DNA of 48,004 bases, taken from positions 504,695 through 552,698 of the forward strand of contig NZ_BSFN01000002.1 of the NCBI RefSeq assembly GCF_027922365.1. Direction: 5' to 3'. Shown here in pieces: positions 25,590-36,625 of the stretch (positions are counted from its first letter, which is position 1; each line of letters opens with the position of its first letter). A program made the translations under genes and the position numbers. The notes under the pieces are model-generated. The model did no database searches, was not told the origin of the DNA, and was given only the letters and a program-made list of their open reading frames with translations. The DNA is from Pseudomonas turukhanskensis. Its GTDB lineage: Bacteria; Pseudomonadota; Gammaproteobacteria; Pseudomonadales; Pseudomonadaceae.

Positions 25590-27026
25590 ATGCTTAGCCT
25601 GAAATCTGGCTTATCTGCGTTTCTCACGTTGTTCTTACTGGGGCAGGCCGTAACTGCCCATGCCGAATTACCTGACTTCACCACTTTGGTTGAAGCCGCT
25701 GCCCCCGCTGTGGTGAACATCAGCACCACGCAAAAAGTGCCGGATCAGGTAGCTGGCAACTCGCAGTCGGGCATTCCGGACCTGGAAGGTTTGCCTCCAG
25801 GTTTTCGCGAGTTCTTCGAACGTAACATGCCACAGCAGCCGCGAAGCCCTCAGGGCCGACAGCAGCAGCGGGGCGCTCAGTCTTTGGGTTCGGGATTCAT
25901 TATTTCCCCCGATGGTTATGTGCTAACCAATAATCACGTCGTGACCGGCGCTGATGAAATCATCGTGCGCCTGTCCGACCGTAGCGAGCTTAAAGCCAAA
26001 CTGATCGGTGCTGATCCGCGTACTGACGTGGCGCTGTTGAAGGTTGAAGGTAAGAATCTTCCGGTTGTGAAGATCGGCAAGTCCGAAGATCTAAAAGTCG
26101 GTGCCTGGGTGCTAGCCATTGGTTCTCCGTTCGGTTTCGACCATTCGGCAACCGCCGGGATCGTCAGCGCGAAGGGTCGTAGCCTGCCAAACGAAAGCTA
26201 CGTGCCGTTTATTCAGACGGATGTGGCGATCAACCCGGGTAACTCGGGCGGCCCGCTGTTCAACCTGAATGGCGAGGTGATCGGTATCAACTCGCAGATT
26301 TTCACCCGTTCCGGTGGCTTTATGGGCCTGTCTTTCGCCATTCCGATGGATGTGGCAATGGATGTGGCCAATCAGCTGAGAACTGAAGGCAAAGTCAGCC
26401 GTGGCTGGCTCGGTGTGGTGATTCAAGAAGTTAACAAAGACCTGGCCGAGTCCTTCGGTCTCGATAAGCCTGCAGGTGCGCTGGTCGCTCAGGTGATGGA
26501 AGGCGGCCCGGCTGCCAAAGGCGGTCTGCAAGTCGGTGACGTGATTCTGAACCTTAATGATCAGCCCATCATCATGTCGGCAGACTTGCCGCACCTGGTC
26601 GGTCGCATGAAGGCTGGCAGCAAGGCACAGTTGGAAGTCATCCGCGAGGGTTCGCGCAAGAAGTTGGAGCTGACAATCGGTAACCTGCCGGCCGAAGGTG
26701 ACGAAGTGGCTGCCAATGGCGGAGGCGACTCAGCGGTTGAGCGCAACAGCAACCGCATGGGCGTTAAGGTCGCCGAGCTTAGCGCTGATGAGCGCAAGGC
26801 GCTGGATCTCAAAGGCGGCGTGGTAATCAAGGAAGTGCAGGATGGTCCTGCTGCACTGATCGGCCTGCGTCCTGGTGACGTTATCACTCACCTGAATAAC
26901 CAGGCGATTGATTCGGCCAAAACCTTCACTCAGGTTGCTCAGGCGCTGCCGAAGAACCGTTCGGTGTCGATGCGCGTGCTGCGTGAGGGGCGTGCCAGCT
27001 TCATTACCTTCAAGTTGTCGGAATGA
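25590..27026 (+). CDS. mucD: Periplasmic serine protease MucD (DegP/HtrA family)
   Basis: Periplasmic protease/chaperone clearing misfolded envelope proteins and damping AlgU activation. The 478-residue protein from ATG 25590 has a signal peptide (MLSLKSGLSAFLTLFLLG, ending TAHA), the trypsin-like triad His (LTNNHVVTGADE), Asp (GADPRTDVALLKV) and Ser (NPGNSGGPLFN), then two PDZ domains (RGWLGVVIQEVNKDLAESFG; VVIKEVQDGPAALIGLRPGD). The frame is open to 25524, but GGGAG before 25590 and the signal peptide favour the later start. Last gene of the operon, ended by a clear terminator. Confidence 0.96.
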   Translation: MLSLKSGLSAFLTLFLLGQAVTAHAELPDFTTLVEAAAPAVVNISTTQKVPDQVAGNSQSGIPDLEGLPPGFREFFERNMPQQPRSPQGRQQQRGAQSLGSGFIISPDGYVLTNNHVVTGADEIIVRLSDRSELKAKLIGADPRTDVALLKVEGKNLPVVKIGKSEDLKVGAWVLAIGSPFGFDHSATAGIVSAKGRSLPNESYVPFIQTDVAINPGNSGGPLFNLNGEVIGINSQIFTRSGGFMGLSFAIPMDVAMDVANQLRTEGKVSRGWLGVVIQEVNKDLAESFGLDKPAGALVAQVMEGGPAAKGGLQVGDVILNLNDQPIIMSADLPHLVGRMKAGSKAQLEVIREGSRKKLELTIGNLPAEGDEVAANGGGDSAVERNSNRMGVKVAELSADERKALDLKGGVVIKEVQDGPAALIGLRPGDVITHLNNQAIDSAKTFTQVAQALPKNRSVSMRVLREGRASFITFKLSE

Positions 27027-27046
27027 CGGTTGATCGGTAATGCACG

Positions 27047-27073
27047 AAAGGGCGGTTTTTACCGCCCTTTTTC
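27047..27073 (+). terminator. Rho-independent terminator after mucD
   Basis: Perfect 10-bp stem AAAGGGCGGT / ACCGCCCTTT (27047–27056 and 27061–27070) with a TTTT loop and a T tail. It closes the algU operon. Confidence 0.92.
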
Positions 27074-27180
27074 ATGGGCGCCGCTCAGCGCTACGGGTGA
27101 CGCCCGCGCCGTCGATCGGGTACACTTCCCGGCTATTTTTCGGCGGGCAGTCTGCCTGCGGCCTTTTTGAGTGTTGATCC

Positions 27181-28980
27181 GTGAGTGACCTGAGTCATAT
27201 CCGTAATTTCTCCATCATCGCCCACATCGACCACGGCAAATCGACCCTGGCCGACCGTTTTATCCAGATGTGCGGCGGCCTGTCCGAACGCGAAATGGAC
27301 GCCCAAGTGCTCGACTCCATGGATCTGGAGCGTGAGCGTGGCATCACCATCAAGGCCCATAGCGTCACCCTGCACTACAAAGCGCGGGACGGTAAAACCT
27401 ATCAGTTGAACTTCATTGATACCCCTGGCCACGTGGACTTCACCTATGAAGTCAGCCGTTCGCTGGCGGCCTGTGAAGGTGCCCTGCTAGTGGTCGATGC
27501 GGGCCAAGGTGTGGAAGCGCAGTCGGTTGCCAACTGCTACACCGCCATCGAGCAGGGGCTGGAAGTCATGCCCGTGCTGAACAAGATGGACCTGCCGCAG
27601 GCCGATCCGGACCGCGTCAAAGAAGAAATCGAGAAAATCATCGGCATCGATGCCACCGACGCCGTGGCCTGCAGCGCCAAGAGCGGCATGGGCGTGGATG
27701 AAGTGCTTGAGCGCCTGGTGGCGACCATTCCAGCACCGACCGGCAATATCGAAGACCCGCTGCAAGCGCTGATCATCGACTCCTGGTTCGACAACTATCT
27801 GGGCGTAGTCTCGCTGGTGCGCGTGCGCCAGGGCTGCGTGAAGAAGGGCGACAAGATTCTGGTCAAGTCCACCGGCAAGATCCACCTGGTGGACAGCGTC
27901 GGTGTATTCACCCCGAAACACACCGCCACCGTTGACCTGAAAGCGGGCGAAGTGGGCTTTATCATCGCCAGCATCAAGGACATTCACGGTGCGCCAGTGG
28001 GTGACACCCTGACCTTGAGCTCCACCCCCGACGTGGACGTGCTGCCAGGTTTCAAGCGTATTCAGCCACAGGTTTACGCCGGTCTGTTCCCGGTCAGCTC
28101 CGATGACTTCGAGGATTTCCGCGAAGCCTTGCAGAAGCTGACCCTCAACGACTCGTCTCTGCAATACCTGCCCGAAAGCTCTGATGCTCTGGGCTTCGGC
28201 TTCCGTTGCGGCTTCCTCGGCATGCTGCACATGGAAATCATCCAGGAGCGCCTGGAGCGCGAGTACGACCTGGACCTGATCACCACTGCGCCAACGGTAA
28301 TCTTCGAATTGCTGTTGAAGAATGGTGAAACCATCTACGTCGACAACCCGTCGAAGTTGCCGGATCTGTCGGCCATCGAGGACATGCGCGAGCCTATCGT
28401 GCGCGCCAATATCCTGGTGCCGCAGGAACACCTGGGCAACGTCATCACCCTGTGTATCGAAAAACGCGGCGTTCAGCGCGACATGCTGTTTTTGGGTACC
28501 CAGGTTCAGGTCAGCTATGACCTGCCGATGAACGAAGTGGTGTTGGACTTCTTCGACCGTTTGAAGTCCACCAGCCGCGGTTATGCGTCGCTGGATTACC
28601 ACTTTGACCGCTATCAGTCGGCCAATCTGGTGAAGCTGGATGTACTGATCAACGGTGACAAGGTCGACGCCCTGGCGCTGATCGTGCACCGCGACAACGC
28701 GCACTATAAAGGCCGCGCGTTGACCGAAAAAATGAAAGAGTTGATTCCGCGGCAGATGTTCGATGTGGCGATTCAGGCTGCTATCGGCGGGCAGATCGTG
28801 GCCCGCACCACCGTCAAGGCGCTGCGCAAGAACGTATTGGCCAAGTGCTACGGCGGTGACGTCAGCCGTAAGCGCAAGCTGCTCGAAAAGCAGAAAGCCG
28901 GTAAAAAACGGATGAAGCAAGTCGGCAACGTGGAAATTCCACAAGAAGCCTTCCTTGCAGTGCTCAGGTTGGATGGTTAA
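27181..28980 (+). CDS. lepA: Elongation factor 4 (LepA)
   Basis: Ribosome-associated translational GTPase. The 599-residue protein starts at GTG 27181 (read as [12 protein letters not shown]), which fits the family although the ribosome site is weak. GTPase motifs: AHIDHGKST (G1), DTPGHVDF (G3), NKMDLP (G4) and SAKSG (G5). Domain II, the EF-G-like domains ([20 protein letters not shown]) and the LepA C-terminal domain ending [20 protein letters not shown] are complete. lepB starts 5 bp downstream, an operon widely conserved. Confidence 0.98.
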   Translation: MSDLSHIRNFSIIAHIDHGKSTLADRFIQMCGGLSEREMDAQVLDSMDLERERGITIKAHSVTLHYKARDGKTYQLNFIDTPGHVDFTYEVSRSLAACEGALLVVDAGQGVEAQSVANCYTAIEQGLEVMPVLNKMDLPQADPDRVKEEIEKIIGIDATDAVACSAKSGMGVDEVLERLVATIPAPTGNIEDPLQALIIDSWFDNYLGVVSLVRVRQGCVKKGDKILVKSTGKIHLVDSVGVFTPKHTATVDLKAGEVGFIIASIKDIHGAPVGDTLTLSSTPDVDVLPGFKRIQPQVYAGLFPVSSDDFEDFREALQKLTLNDSSLQYLPESSDALGFGFRCGFLGMLHMEIIQERLEREYDLDLITTAPTVIFELLLKNGETIYVDNPSKLPDLSAIEDMREPIVRANILVPQEHLGNVITLCIEKRGVQRDMLFLGTQVQVSYDLPMNEVVLDFFDRLKSTSRGYASLDYHFDRYQSANLVKLDVLINGDKVDALALIVHRDNAHYKGRALTEKMKELIPRQMFDVAIQAAIGGQIVARTTVKALRKNVLAKCYGGDVSRKRKLLEKQKAGKKRMKQVGNVEIPQEAFLAVLRLDG

Positions 28981-28985
28981 TACCT

Positions 28986-29840
28986 ATGTCCTTCAATTTT
29001 CCGCTGTTGTTGGTGATCGCCGTAGCTGTTTGCGGCGTCTTGGCTTTGATTGACCTGGTGCTGCTGGCGCCGCGCCGTCGCGCTGCTGTGGTCGCCTACA
29101 CGGGGCAAGTGAGCGAGGCGGATCAGACTGTCGTCGATCAGCTCAACCGCGAGCCCTTGCTGGTGGAATACGGCAAATCGTTCTTTCCGGTGCTGGCGAT
29201 CGTGCTGGTGCTGCGCTCGTTTCTGGTTGAGCCCTTTCAGATTCCGTCTGGCTCGATGAAGCCGACGCTGGAAGTAGGCGACTTCATTCTGGTGAACAAG
29301 TTTGCCTACGGCATTCGCCTGCCGGTGCTCGATACCAAGGTCATTGAAGTCGGTGACCCGCAGCGCGGCGACGTGATGGTGTTCCGTTACCCAAGCGAGC
29401 CGACCATCAACTACATCAAGCGTGTCGTCGGCCTGCCAGGCGACAAGATTCGTTACACCGCGGACAAGCAATTGTTCGTCAACGGTGAATCGGTGGCCAA
29501 GAAGCTGCTGGGTGAAGAGCCAGGTTCGCTGGGCAGCGCCACGCTGTATCAGGAAAAACTTGGCGCCGTGGAGCACCTGATCCGCATCGAGATGACCCGC
29601 TACCGCGCCGACCCTGGCAACGAGTGGACAGTGCCAGCCGGGCACTACTTCATGATGGGCGACAACCGCGACAACTCCAATGACAGCCGCTACTGGAACG
29701 ACCCGAACATTCCAAAAGAGCTGCTGGGCATGGTGCCGGACAAGAATATCGTCGGCAAAGCCTTCGCCGTGTGGTTGAGCTGGGCCGATCCGAAAATGCG
29801 CAACGTGCCGACTCTGTCACGGGTAGGCCTGATTCACTGA
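28986..29840 (+). CDS. lepB: Signal peptidase I
   Basis: Inner-membrane protease that cuts signal peptides from exported proteins. The 284-residue protein has two N-terminal membrane helices (FPLLLVIAVAVCGVLALIDL and FPVLAIVLVLRSFLV). The catalytic Ser is Ser90 in PSGSMKPT and the general base Lys145 in YIKRVVGLPGDK. The box MMGDNRDNSNDSRYW is also present. ATG 28986 lies 5 bp after lepA. A GGCGCTG/CAGCGCC hairpin (29847–29867) follows the gene but lacks a T run. Confidence 0.97.
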   Translation: MSFNFPLLLVIAVAVCGVLALIDLVLLAPRRRAAVVAYTGQVSEADQTVVDQLNREPLLVEYGKSFFPVLAIVLVLRSFLVEPFQIPSGSMKPTLEVGDFILVNKFAYGIRLPVLDTKVIEVGDPQRGDVMVFRYPSEPTINYIKRVVGLPGDKIRYTADKQLFVNGESVAKKLLGEEPGSLGSATLYQEKLGAVEHLIRIEMTRYRADPGNEWTVPAGHYFMMGDNRDNSNDSRYWNDPNIPKELLGMVPDKNIVGKAFAVWLSWADPKMRNVPTLSRVGLIH

Positions 29841-29933
29841 TCCGTCGGCGCTGTTAAAACCAGCGCCGCGCGCTATATATAGTCAGGCCCGCAGAGGCCA
29901 CGACTTAATAAAACACTGACACTGAGGTCAAAC

Positions 29934-30311
29934 ATGACGTTTGCGCGTTCGCAAAAGGGTATGTCGTTGCTGGGTTGGATGGTCACCTTGGCCGTGGTGG
30001 CATTTTTCGCCTCCACCGCATTCAAGATGTTCCCGCACTACATGGACAATGCCGCATTGGATAAAGCCATTATGGCGGTCGAGACTGACAAGGCCGCTGA
30101 TGTCCGCACAGTGCCGGACTTCTATGCCTACATCACCAAAGCCATGACCGTTAACTCGGTTGAAAAGCTGGACTTGCGTGAGGCGATGGAGGTCAAGCTG
30201 GATAACGGTGAGTTCCAGGTACACCTACAGTACGAACGTCGTGAACCGCTCATCAAGAACCTCGACCTTGTCGCCCGTTTCGACAAAGAATTCCGCGTGC
30301 GTATGCCGTGA
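29934..30311 (+). CDS. DUF4845 family membrane protein
   Basis: A 125-residue protein with a short positively charged N-terminus and a single membrane helix ([20 protein letters not shown]), giving a pilin-like look, then a periplasmic helical/beta domain (AAMVxx-type acidic start [39 protein letters not shown]). This family regularly sits between lepB and rnc in gammaproteobacteria and has no established function. ATG 29934 follows GAGGTC. Its stop overlaps the GTG of rnc by 4 bp, so the two are translationally coupled. Confidence 0.88.
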   Translation: MTFARSQKGMSLLGWMVTLAVVAFFASTAFKMFPHYMDNAALDKAIMAVETDKAADVRTVPDFYAYITKAMTVNSVEKLDLREAMEVKLDNGEFQVHLQYERREPLIKNLDLVARFDKEFRVRMP

Positions 30312-30989
30312 GTGCAGCACTGAGTCGTTTAGAGCGTCAGCTCGGTTATAGCTTCAAAGACCAGGATCTGATGATCCTGGCCCTCACTCACCGCAGCTTT
30401 GCCGGGCGTAACAATGAGCGCCTGGAGTTTCTCGGTGATGCCATCCTCAACTTCGTAGCCGGTGAAGCGCTGTTCGAGCGCTTCCCGCAGGCGCGCGAAG
30501 GCCAGTTGTCGCGGTTGCGCGCGCGCCTGGTGAAAGGTGAGACCCTGGCCATTCTGGCCCGCGGCTTCGACTTGGGCGAATACCTGCGTTTGGGCTCCGG
30601 TGAGCTGAAGAGTGGCGGTTTTCGCCGTGAGTCGATCCTCGCCGATGCCCTCGAAGCGCTGATTGGCGCCATTTACCTGGATGCCGGCATGGAAGCGGCG
30701 CGCGAGCGAGTGCTGGCGTGGCTAAGCTCTGAGTTGGACGGTCTGACATTGGTCGACACCAACAAAGACCCGAAAACCCGCCTGCAGGAGTTTCTGCAGT
30801 CGCGCGGCTGCGAACTGCCGCGCTACGAAGTGGTGGATATCCAGGGCGACCCGCACTGCCGAATTTTCGTCGTCGAGTGCCAGATCACCTTATTGAATGA
30901 CAAGACCATAGGGCAGGGCGCCAGCCGCCGCATCGCCGAACAGGTGGCCGCTGCGGCCGCCCTGATTGCCCTTGGCGTGGAGAATGGCC

Positions 30990-30997
<8 letters not shown>
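30308..30997 (+). CDS. rnc: Ribonuclease III
   Basis: Double-stranded RNA endonuclease for rRNA and mRNA processing. The 229-residue protein from GTG 30308 contains the catalytic signature [12 protein letters not shown], the second acidic cluster ([16 protein letters not shown]) and a C-terminal dsRNA-binding domain ([32 protein letters not shown]). It overlaps the DUF4845 gene by 4 bp and era by 8 bp, the standard rnc–era arrangement. Confidence 0.98.
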
Positions 30998-31892
<895 letters not shown>

Positions 31893-31906
31893 GCCCCGAG
31901 CCCTCC

Positions 31907-32605
31907 ATGCAAAACAGCGCGCAGCCGGCTTTTATCCTGCATAGCCGGGCCTACCGCGAAAGCAGCGCGCTGGTGGATTTCCTCACCCCCCAAGGTCGTT
32001 TGCGCGCGGTATTGCGCGGTGCGCGCGGCAAGGCCGGCACGCTGGCGCGGCCGTTCGTGCCGGTGGAAGTCGAATTTCGCGGGCGCGGCGAGCTGAAAAA
32101 CGTCGGCCGCCTCGAAGCCGCCGGCATTCCCCGATGGTTGCATGGCGAGGCGCTGTTCAGTGGCCTGTACCTCAACGAACTGATTCTGCGCCTGCTGCCT
32201 GCCGAAGACCCCCATCCCGTGCTGTTCGACCACTACGCCGCCACCCTGGAAGCGCTGGCTGCCGGCCGCGCCCTGGAGCCTTTGCTGCGCGCATTCGAAT
32301 GGCGCCTGCTGGACGAGCTGGGGTATGGTTTTGCCCTTGCCGAAGACCTGCACGGTCAGCCGGTAGTCGTCGGCCAGCTGTACCGGCTGTTGCCCGATTC
32401 GGGCCTGGAACCGGTGCACCTGCTGCAACCCGGGCTGTTTCAGGGCGCCGAGTTGCTGGCCATGGCCGAGGCCGACTGGACCGCGCCGGGTGCGCTATCG
32501 GCCGCCAAACGCCTGATGCGCCAGGCCCTTGCCCCCCATTTAGGCGGCCGACCGCTGGTTAGCCGCGAACTGTTCATGACCTTGAAGGAGCCACCCCGTG
32601 ACTGA
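31907..32605 (+). CDS. recO: DNA repair protein RecO
   Basis: Mediator that loads RecA onto SSB-coated DNA in the RecFOR pathway. The 232-residue protein has the N-terminal OB fold ([32 protein letters not shown]) and a helical C-terminal domain ([16 protein letters not shown]). No zinc-finger cysteines are visible, as in many gammaproteobacterial forms. ATG 31907 lies 14 bp after era; the end overlaps pdxJ by 8 bp. Confidence 0.95.
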   Translation: MQNSAQPAFILHSRAYRESSALVDFLTPQGRLRAVLRGARGKAGTLARPFVPVEVEFRGRGELKNVGRLEAAGIPRWLHGEALFSGLYLNELILRLLPAEDPHPVLFDHYAATLEALAAGRALEPLLRAFEWRLLDELGYGFALAEDLHGQPVVVGQLYRLLPDSGLEPVHLLQPGLFQGAELLAMAEADWTAPGALSAAKRLMRQALAPHLGGRPLVSRELFMTLKEPPRD

Positions 32606-33341
32606 CGCCAATCGCATTCTGTTGGGCGTGAATATCGACCATGTCGCCACCCTGCGTCAGGCCCGAGGCACCCGCTATCCCGACCCGGTGAAAGCCGCGC
32701 TGGACGCCGAAGAAGCGGGCGCCGACGGCATTACCGTACACCTGCGCGAAGACCGCCGGCACATCCAGGAGCGCGACGTGCTGTTGCTCAAGGACGTGCT
32801 GCAAACGCGCATGAACTTTGAGATGGGCGTGACCGAAGAGATGCTCACCTTCGCCGAACGCATTCGCCCGGCGCATATTTGCCTGGTGCCGGAAACCCGC
32901 CAGGAACTGACCACCGAAGGCGGTCTGGATGTGGCCGGGCAAGAAGCGCGCATCCAGGCAGCGGTGGAGCGCCTGGCGCGTCTGGGCTGTGAGGTGTCGT
33001 TGTTTATCGACGCCGATGAGCGCCAGATAGAAGCGTCACGTCGCGTGGGCGCGCCGGCTATCGAACTGCACACTGGCCGGTATGCCGACGCGCATACCCC
33101 CGGTGAAACCGCTGAAGAGCTCAAGCGTATTGCCGATGGCGTGGCATTTGGTTTGGCCCAGGGGCTGATCGTCAACGCCGGCCACGGTTTGCACTACCAT
33201 AATGTGGAAGCGGTGGCGGCGATCAAGGGAATCAACGAGCTGAACATCGGTCATGCGCTGGTGGCGCATGCGTTGTTCGTAGGCTTTAAATCGGCAGTGG
33301 CCGAGATGAAACAGCTGATCCTCGCCGCATCCAATCGCTGA
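32598..33341 (+). CDS. pdxJ: Pyridoxine 5'-phosphate synthase
   Basis: Condenses 3-amino-2-oxopropyl phosphate with 1-deoxyxylulose 5-phosphate in the last ring-forming step of vitamin B6 synthesis. The 247-residue protein has the TIM-barrel start [32 protein letters not shown] and the C-terminal phosphate-binding [14 protein letters not shown] 32598 overlaps recO and is preceded by AAGGAG. A four-hairpin repeat with a T run follows. Confidence 0.98.
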   Translation: MTDANRILLGVNIDHVATLRQARGTRYPDPVKAALDAEEAGADGITVHLREDRRHIQERDVLLLKDVLQTRMNFEMGVTEEMLTFAERIRPAHICLVPETRQELTTEGGLDVAGQEARIQAAVERLARLGCEVSLFIDADERQIEASRRVGAPAIELHTGRYADAHTPGETAEELKRIADGVAFGLAQGLIVNAGHGLHYHNVEAVAAIKGINELNIGHALVAHALFVGFKSAVAEMKQLILAASNR

Positions 33342-33343
33342 TC

Positions 33344-33448
33344 GTAGGGCGAATACCCGCTACGCGGGTATCCGCCGATACACGGTTTCCCCTGAGATCG
33401 CTGCGGCGGATATCGCCGGTGGCGATATTCGCCCTACGCCTTTTTTGA
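33344..33448. repeat. Cloverleaf-like palindromic repeat after pdxJ
   Basis: Outer stem 33344–33354 with 33427–33437 (starting GTAGGGCGA). Inside it are two 8-bp hairpins: ATACCCGC/GCGGGTAT (33353–33371) and ATATCGCC/GGCGATAT (33410–33428). An inner stem TCCGCCG/CGGCGGA (33371–33377 with 33404–33410) is also possible. A T6 run at about 33441–33446 lets it terminate pdxJ transcription. Confidence 0.8.
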
Positions 33449-33456
33449 AACGTCTA

Positions 33457-34413
33457 TTACTTGCGGGCGGTAATCACCGCCCGCATCGGCGCCGGCAGGC
33501 CTTCCACGGTTTTGCTGTGGTCATCCGGGTCGAGAAAGTGGCTCAAGGATTGATAGCGCATCCACTCGGTGCTGCGCTGTTCTTCCACGCTGGTCACGCT
33601 TACATCCACGCAGCGCACATCGGTAAACCCGGCGCGGCGCAGCCACAATTCCAGGGCCGGCACCGACGGCAGGAACCACACGTTGCGCATCTGCGCATAA
33701 CGGTCTTGCGGCACCAGCACCTGATTGACGTCGCCTTCGATTACCAATGTTTCCAGCACCAGTTCGCCGCCTTTTACCAGGCAGTCCTTGAGCGCCAGCA
33801 GGTGCTCGATCGGCGAACGGCGGTGGTAAAACACGCCCATGGAAAACACCGTGTCAAAACCTTCCAGGCCCGCCGGCAAGTCTTCCAGAGCAAAGGGCAG
33901 GTGCCAGGCGCGCAGCTGCGGCAGGTAGCGTTGCACCGCCTGGAACTGGCAGAAGAACAGCCAGTTGGGGTCGATGCCGATCACGCTGTCAGCGCCGGCA
34001 CCGAGCATGCGCCATTGGTAGTAGCCATTGCCGCAACCCACGTCCAGCACCCGCTTGCCGCGCAAGTCCAGGTGCGGCGATACCCGCGACCATTTCCAGT
34101 CCGAGCGCCATTCGGTGTCCACGTGCACGCCAAATAGGTCGAACGGGCCTTTGCGCCACGGCGACAGTCCCATCAGCGCCTGGCGCATTTGCGCGCGTGT
34201 TTGGTCGTCGCAATCGCTGTCGAGCAGCAGGCCGTTCTGCAGGTCCACCGTGGTTGGCAGCAGCGCGGGCAGGGCCTCCAGCGCGCCTTGCCAGCGCTCA
34301 AGGTCGCCGTGACCTTTGTCCATCTTGGTGTCGAGTTGCGCTTGCAGGCCATTGGCCCAGTTGGCCAGGGGCGTGCCCGCCAGATGGCGGACCAGGGGCG
34401 ATAAATCAATCAT
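33457..34413 (-). CDS. cmoB: tRNA 5-carboxymethoxyuridine synthase CmoB
   Basis: Transfers a carboxymethyl group from carboxy-S-adenosylmethionine to 5-hydroxyuridine at tRNA wobble position 34. The 318-residue protein from ATG 34413 ([16 protein letters not shown]) has the AdoMet-type motif [16 protein letters not shown] and the segments [16 protein letters not shown] and [14 protein letters not shown] typical of CmoB. The frame extends 14 codons upstream into cmoA. The start overlaps the cmoA stop by 4 bp, so the two steps of the pathway are co-translated. Confidence 0.96.
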   Translation of the reverse strand: MIDLSPLVRHLAGTPLANWANGLQAQLDTKMDKGHGDLERWQGALEALPALLPTTVDLQNGLLLDSDCDDQTRAQMRQALMGLSPWRKGPFDLFGVHVDTEWRSDWKWSRVSPHLDLRGKRVLDVGCGNGYYQWRMLGAGADSVIGIDPNWLFFCQFQAVQRYLPQLRAWHLPFALEDLPAGLEGFDTVFSMGVFYHRRSPIEHLLALKDCLVKGGELVLETLVIEGDVNQVLVPQDRYAQMRNVWFLPSVPALELWLRRAGFTDVRCVDVSVTSVEEQRSTEWMRYQSLSHFLDPDDHSKTVEGLPAPMRAVITARK

Positions 34414-35153
34414 GGCAGGGCAATCAGTGAAGCGAAGTTCAGGCACTGGAACCACGGCACTACCTTGCTGAAGCCAGCGGCCAGCAGGCGTTCGCGGTGT
34501 TGTTCAAGGCTGTCGGGTTTCATCACGTTTTCGATGGCGTTGCGCTTCTGGGCAATTTCCAGCTCGCTGTAGCCGTTGGCGCGTTTGAAGGCCACGTGCA
34601 GGTCGGTCAACAGCTCGTGTTCCTGTTCATCCTCGAACCGCAGCTTTTCCGAAAGAATCAGCGCGCCGCCGGGCAGCAGCGCCTGGCGAATCGCCGTGAG
34701 CAATTCCAGGCGTTGCGGTGGCTGGATAAATTGCAGGGTGAAGTTCAGCGCCACGAAAGACGTCGGCTGCAGGTGCAGCCCGAGGATATCGGCCTCGACC
34801 ACCTCGACCGGCAGCAGCTCCTGAAACATCGAGTCTTGCGCATGCAGGTATTCGCTGCAACGCTCCACCATGGCGCTGGAGTTATCCACCGCAATCACCC
34901 GGCAGTCGCCGCAGCTCACGTGGCGCCGCAGCGCCTGGGTGACCGCACCTAGCGAACTGCCCAGGTCGTAGAGCACGCTATGGGGCTGAGCGAATTGCGC
35001 GGCCAGCACGCCAATGTTCTCGACAATGGTCGGGTAGCCGGGCACCGACCGTTTGATCATGTCCGGAAACACCCGGGCCACGGCTTCATTGAAGGTGAAG
35101 TCGGGCACGGTGGGCAGAGGCACTGCAAAGAGACGATCGGGTTCCTGGCTCAC
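34410..35153 (-). CDS. cmoA: Carboxy-S-adenosylmethionine synthase CmoA
   Basis: Makes carboxy-S-adenosylmethionine from AdoMet and prephenate, the cofactor used by CmoB. The 247-residue methyltransferase-fold protein has [20 protein letters not shown] near its start, the glycine motif [12 protein letters not shown] and [19 protein letters not shown] 35153 starts a two-gene unit with cmoB on the minus strand. Confidence 0.96.
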   Translation of the reverse strand: MSQEPDRLFAVPLPTVPDFTFNEAVARVFPDMIKRSVPGYPTIVENIGVLAAQFAQPHSVLYDLGSSLGAVTQALRRHVSCGDCRVIAVDNSSAMVERCSEYLHAQDSMFQELLPVEVVEADILGLHLQPTSFVALNFTLQFIQPPQRLELLTAIRQALLPGGALILSEKLRFEDEQEHELLTDLHVAFKRANGYSELEIAQKRNAIENVMKPDSLEQHRERLLAAGFSKVVPWFQCLNFASLIALP

Positions 35154-35185
35154 GGTGGCTACGCTTGGCTCAAAAGGGCGCCATT

Positions 35186-35863
35186 TTAACCAGCTACGGG
35201 CACGCCGCCAGCCCCTGGCGACTCAACGGTTGCCGGTCGATGCAGAGCCGAGGCGGTAATGCCCCATTGGCCCAGCCAATAGGTAAGGATGATGGCGTAG
35301 TGCGCGCCGGCGAACGGGGTGACGAAACGGTTAATGCCGATCAGGCTATCGGACAGCACAAACAGCGCCGCGCCCGTTGCGGCCAGCCACGCCGATTGCC
35401 GGCTGATATGCACTGCACCGACACGTGCCCAGGCCCGCCAGAGCATGGCCGTGATGGTCAGCGCATACAGCGCCACGGGAATCAGCAAATCGCCTAGCCC
35501 TGCGCTGGCCAGGGTGGCGAACATGCTGCCGCCGGCGAGGAGTGCAAACACCAAGGCCTTGGGCGCCAACCGGCGGCTGTCGCCCAGATACGCCACCAGG
35601 TAGGCGAGATGCCCCAGCAGAAAGGCGCCCAGACCAAACACAAACATCTGCGGCGACCATTGCAGCAGCATGTCGCCGAGCAGGGAGAAGACCAGCCCGA
35701 CGGCGATCCAGCGGCGGTAGGGGCCAGTTTCAGCACCGGATAACCAGCCGAGCAGGGCCAGCACCGGCAGCGGTTTGGCAAGCAGGCACAGCAGAGGCAT
35801 TTGCGCATAAATGCCGTACAGAAAAGCCAGGGTGCCCGGCAGGGCGAGAGCGAACCAGCGCAT
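35186..35863 (-). CDS. YhhN/TMEM86-family lysoplasmalogenase-like membrane protein
   Basis: A 225-residue integral membrane protein with about seven or eight hydrophobic helices and the family's acidic motifs: [10 protein letters not shown] (helix 3) and [15 protein letters not shown] (helix 6–7), where the Asp residues are thought to be catalytic in eukaryotic lysoplasmalogenase. In bacteria the substrate is generally unproven. ATG 35863 follows AAGGAC. Upstream of cmoA on the same strand but separated by its own stop and spacing of 32 bp, so co-transcription with cmoA–cmoB is possible. Confidence 0.82.
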   Translation of the reverse strand: MRWFALALPGTLAFLYGIYAQMPLLCLLAKPLPVLALLGWLSGAETGPYRRWIAVGLVFSLLGDMLLQWSPQMFVFGLGAFLLGHLAYLVAYLGDSRRLAPKALVFALLAGGSMFATLASAGLGDLLIPVALYALTITAMLWRAWARVGAVHISRQSAWLAATGAALFVLSDSLIGINRFVTPFAGAHYAIILTYWLGQWGITASALHRPATVESPGAGGVPVAG

Positions 35864-35983
35864 ACACAGTCCTTGTTAGCGTTTTTGTGCAGGCCACTAT
35901 GCCGATGCCTGGCGGCAAACCCCAGGCGTGGTGCGCCAGCCACAGGCTCTTATTGCGCCGCATTCAGGGATAAAAACACGAAC

Positions 35984-36048
35984 GTAGGAGCGGCTTCAGC
36001 CGCGATGCTCTTGATCTTGAAAAGCATCGCGGCTGAAGCCGCTCTTAC
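35984..36048. repeat. REP-type inverted repeat (GTAGGAGCGGCTTC family)
   Basis: Perfect 22-bp arms at 35988–36009 and 36023–36044 around a 13-base loop. Typical Pseudomonas REP pair in the gap between two minus-strand genes. Confidence 0.9.
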
Positions 36049-36068
36049 AAAAGCAGAGGGTAAAACGG

Positions 36069-36467
36069 TTATTTAACGGTAATCGCGCAATCGAACAGTT
36101 CCGCCGGCGCCACTTCCGGCTCCCACGGGCGGTGATAGGCCATCAGCAGTTCGCCCGTGCCAGGCTCGGTGGCCTGAAAGCGCCAGGTGGAAATGCCGGC
36201 GCCGCCCACCACGCCGACATCTTCCGGATTGCTGTACACCTCCGGGCTCAGCACGCGCAGCACATTGCTGGCGGCGTCCTTGGTCTGCCAGCGAAAACCG
36301 GTGGTGGGGTTGCTGCTCAGGGTAACGATCAGTTGCTGACCGGGGTGCAGCACGGCCGGGCAGTCGCTCGATTTATCCACTTGTACGGCGACATTCTTGC
36401 CGGGTTGCTGGGCGCAGGCCGCCAACAGGGCGATGCCTAGGGGGAGAAGCAGGCGAGCAGCAGTCAT
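36069..36467 (-). CDS. icp: Chagasin-like (I42) cysteine protease inhibitor lipoprotein
   Basis: A 132-residue predicted lipoprotein. From ATG 36467, MTAARLLLPLGIALLAAC gives a lipobox with the lipidated Cys at about residue 18. The mature part has the I42 inhibitor loops: NPTTGFRW, GGAGISTWRF and AYHRPWEP, the three that contact papain-type proteases in chagasin. The frame is open 14 codons further upstream, without signal character. Placed just after the second Lon gene, as I recall for icp (PA0778) in P. aeruginosa. Its natural target here is unknown. Confidence 0.87.
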   Translation of the reverse strand: MTAARLLLPLGIALLAACAQQPGKNVAVQVDKSSDCPAVLHPGQQLIVTLSSNPTTGFRWQTKDAASNVLRVLSPEVYSNPEDVGVVGGAGISTWRFQATEPGTGELLMAYHRPWEPEVAPAELFDCAITVK

Positions 36468-36540
36468 GGAACCTTCCTGTCCAAAGGGGCGACGAGTGGC
36501 CGCAAGCATAGCGCCAAAAGCAGGATGTGTAAGGGCTTAA

Positions 36541-36607
36541 AGCATCGAGGCTGAAGCCTCTCTTACAGGCACGTGGGATCTCCTGTAGGAGAGGCGTCAG
36601 CCTCGAG
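36541..36607. repeat. REP-type inverted repeat, diverged copy
   Basis: Arms reading CGAGGCTGAAGCCTCTCTTAC and its near reverse complement flank a short loop in the gap between icp and the Lon gene. This is a variant of the 35984 family with the stem bases changed on both sides. Confidence 0.82.
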
Positions 36608-36625
36608 AGGGCGATCTTCGTCAGA

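Noticed and set aside
27487..28944. A 485-codon minus-strand frame opposite lepA
   Set aside because: Pure antisense of a highly conserved gene, with no recognisable domain.
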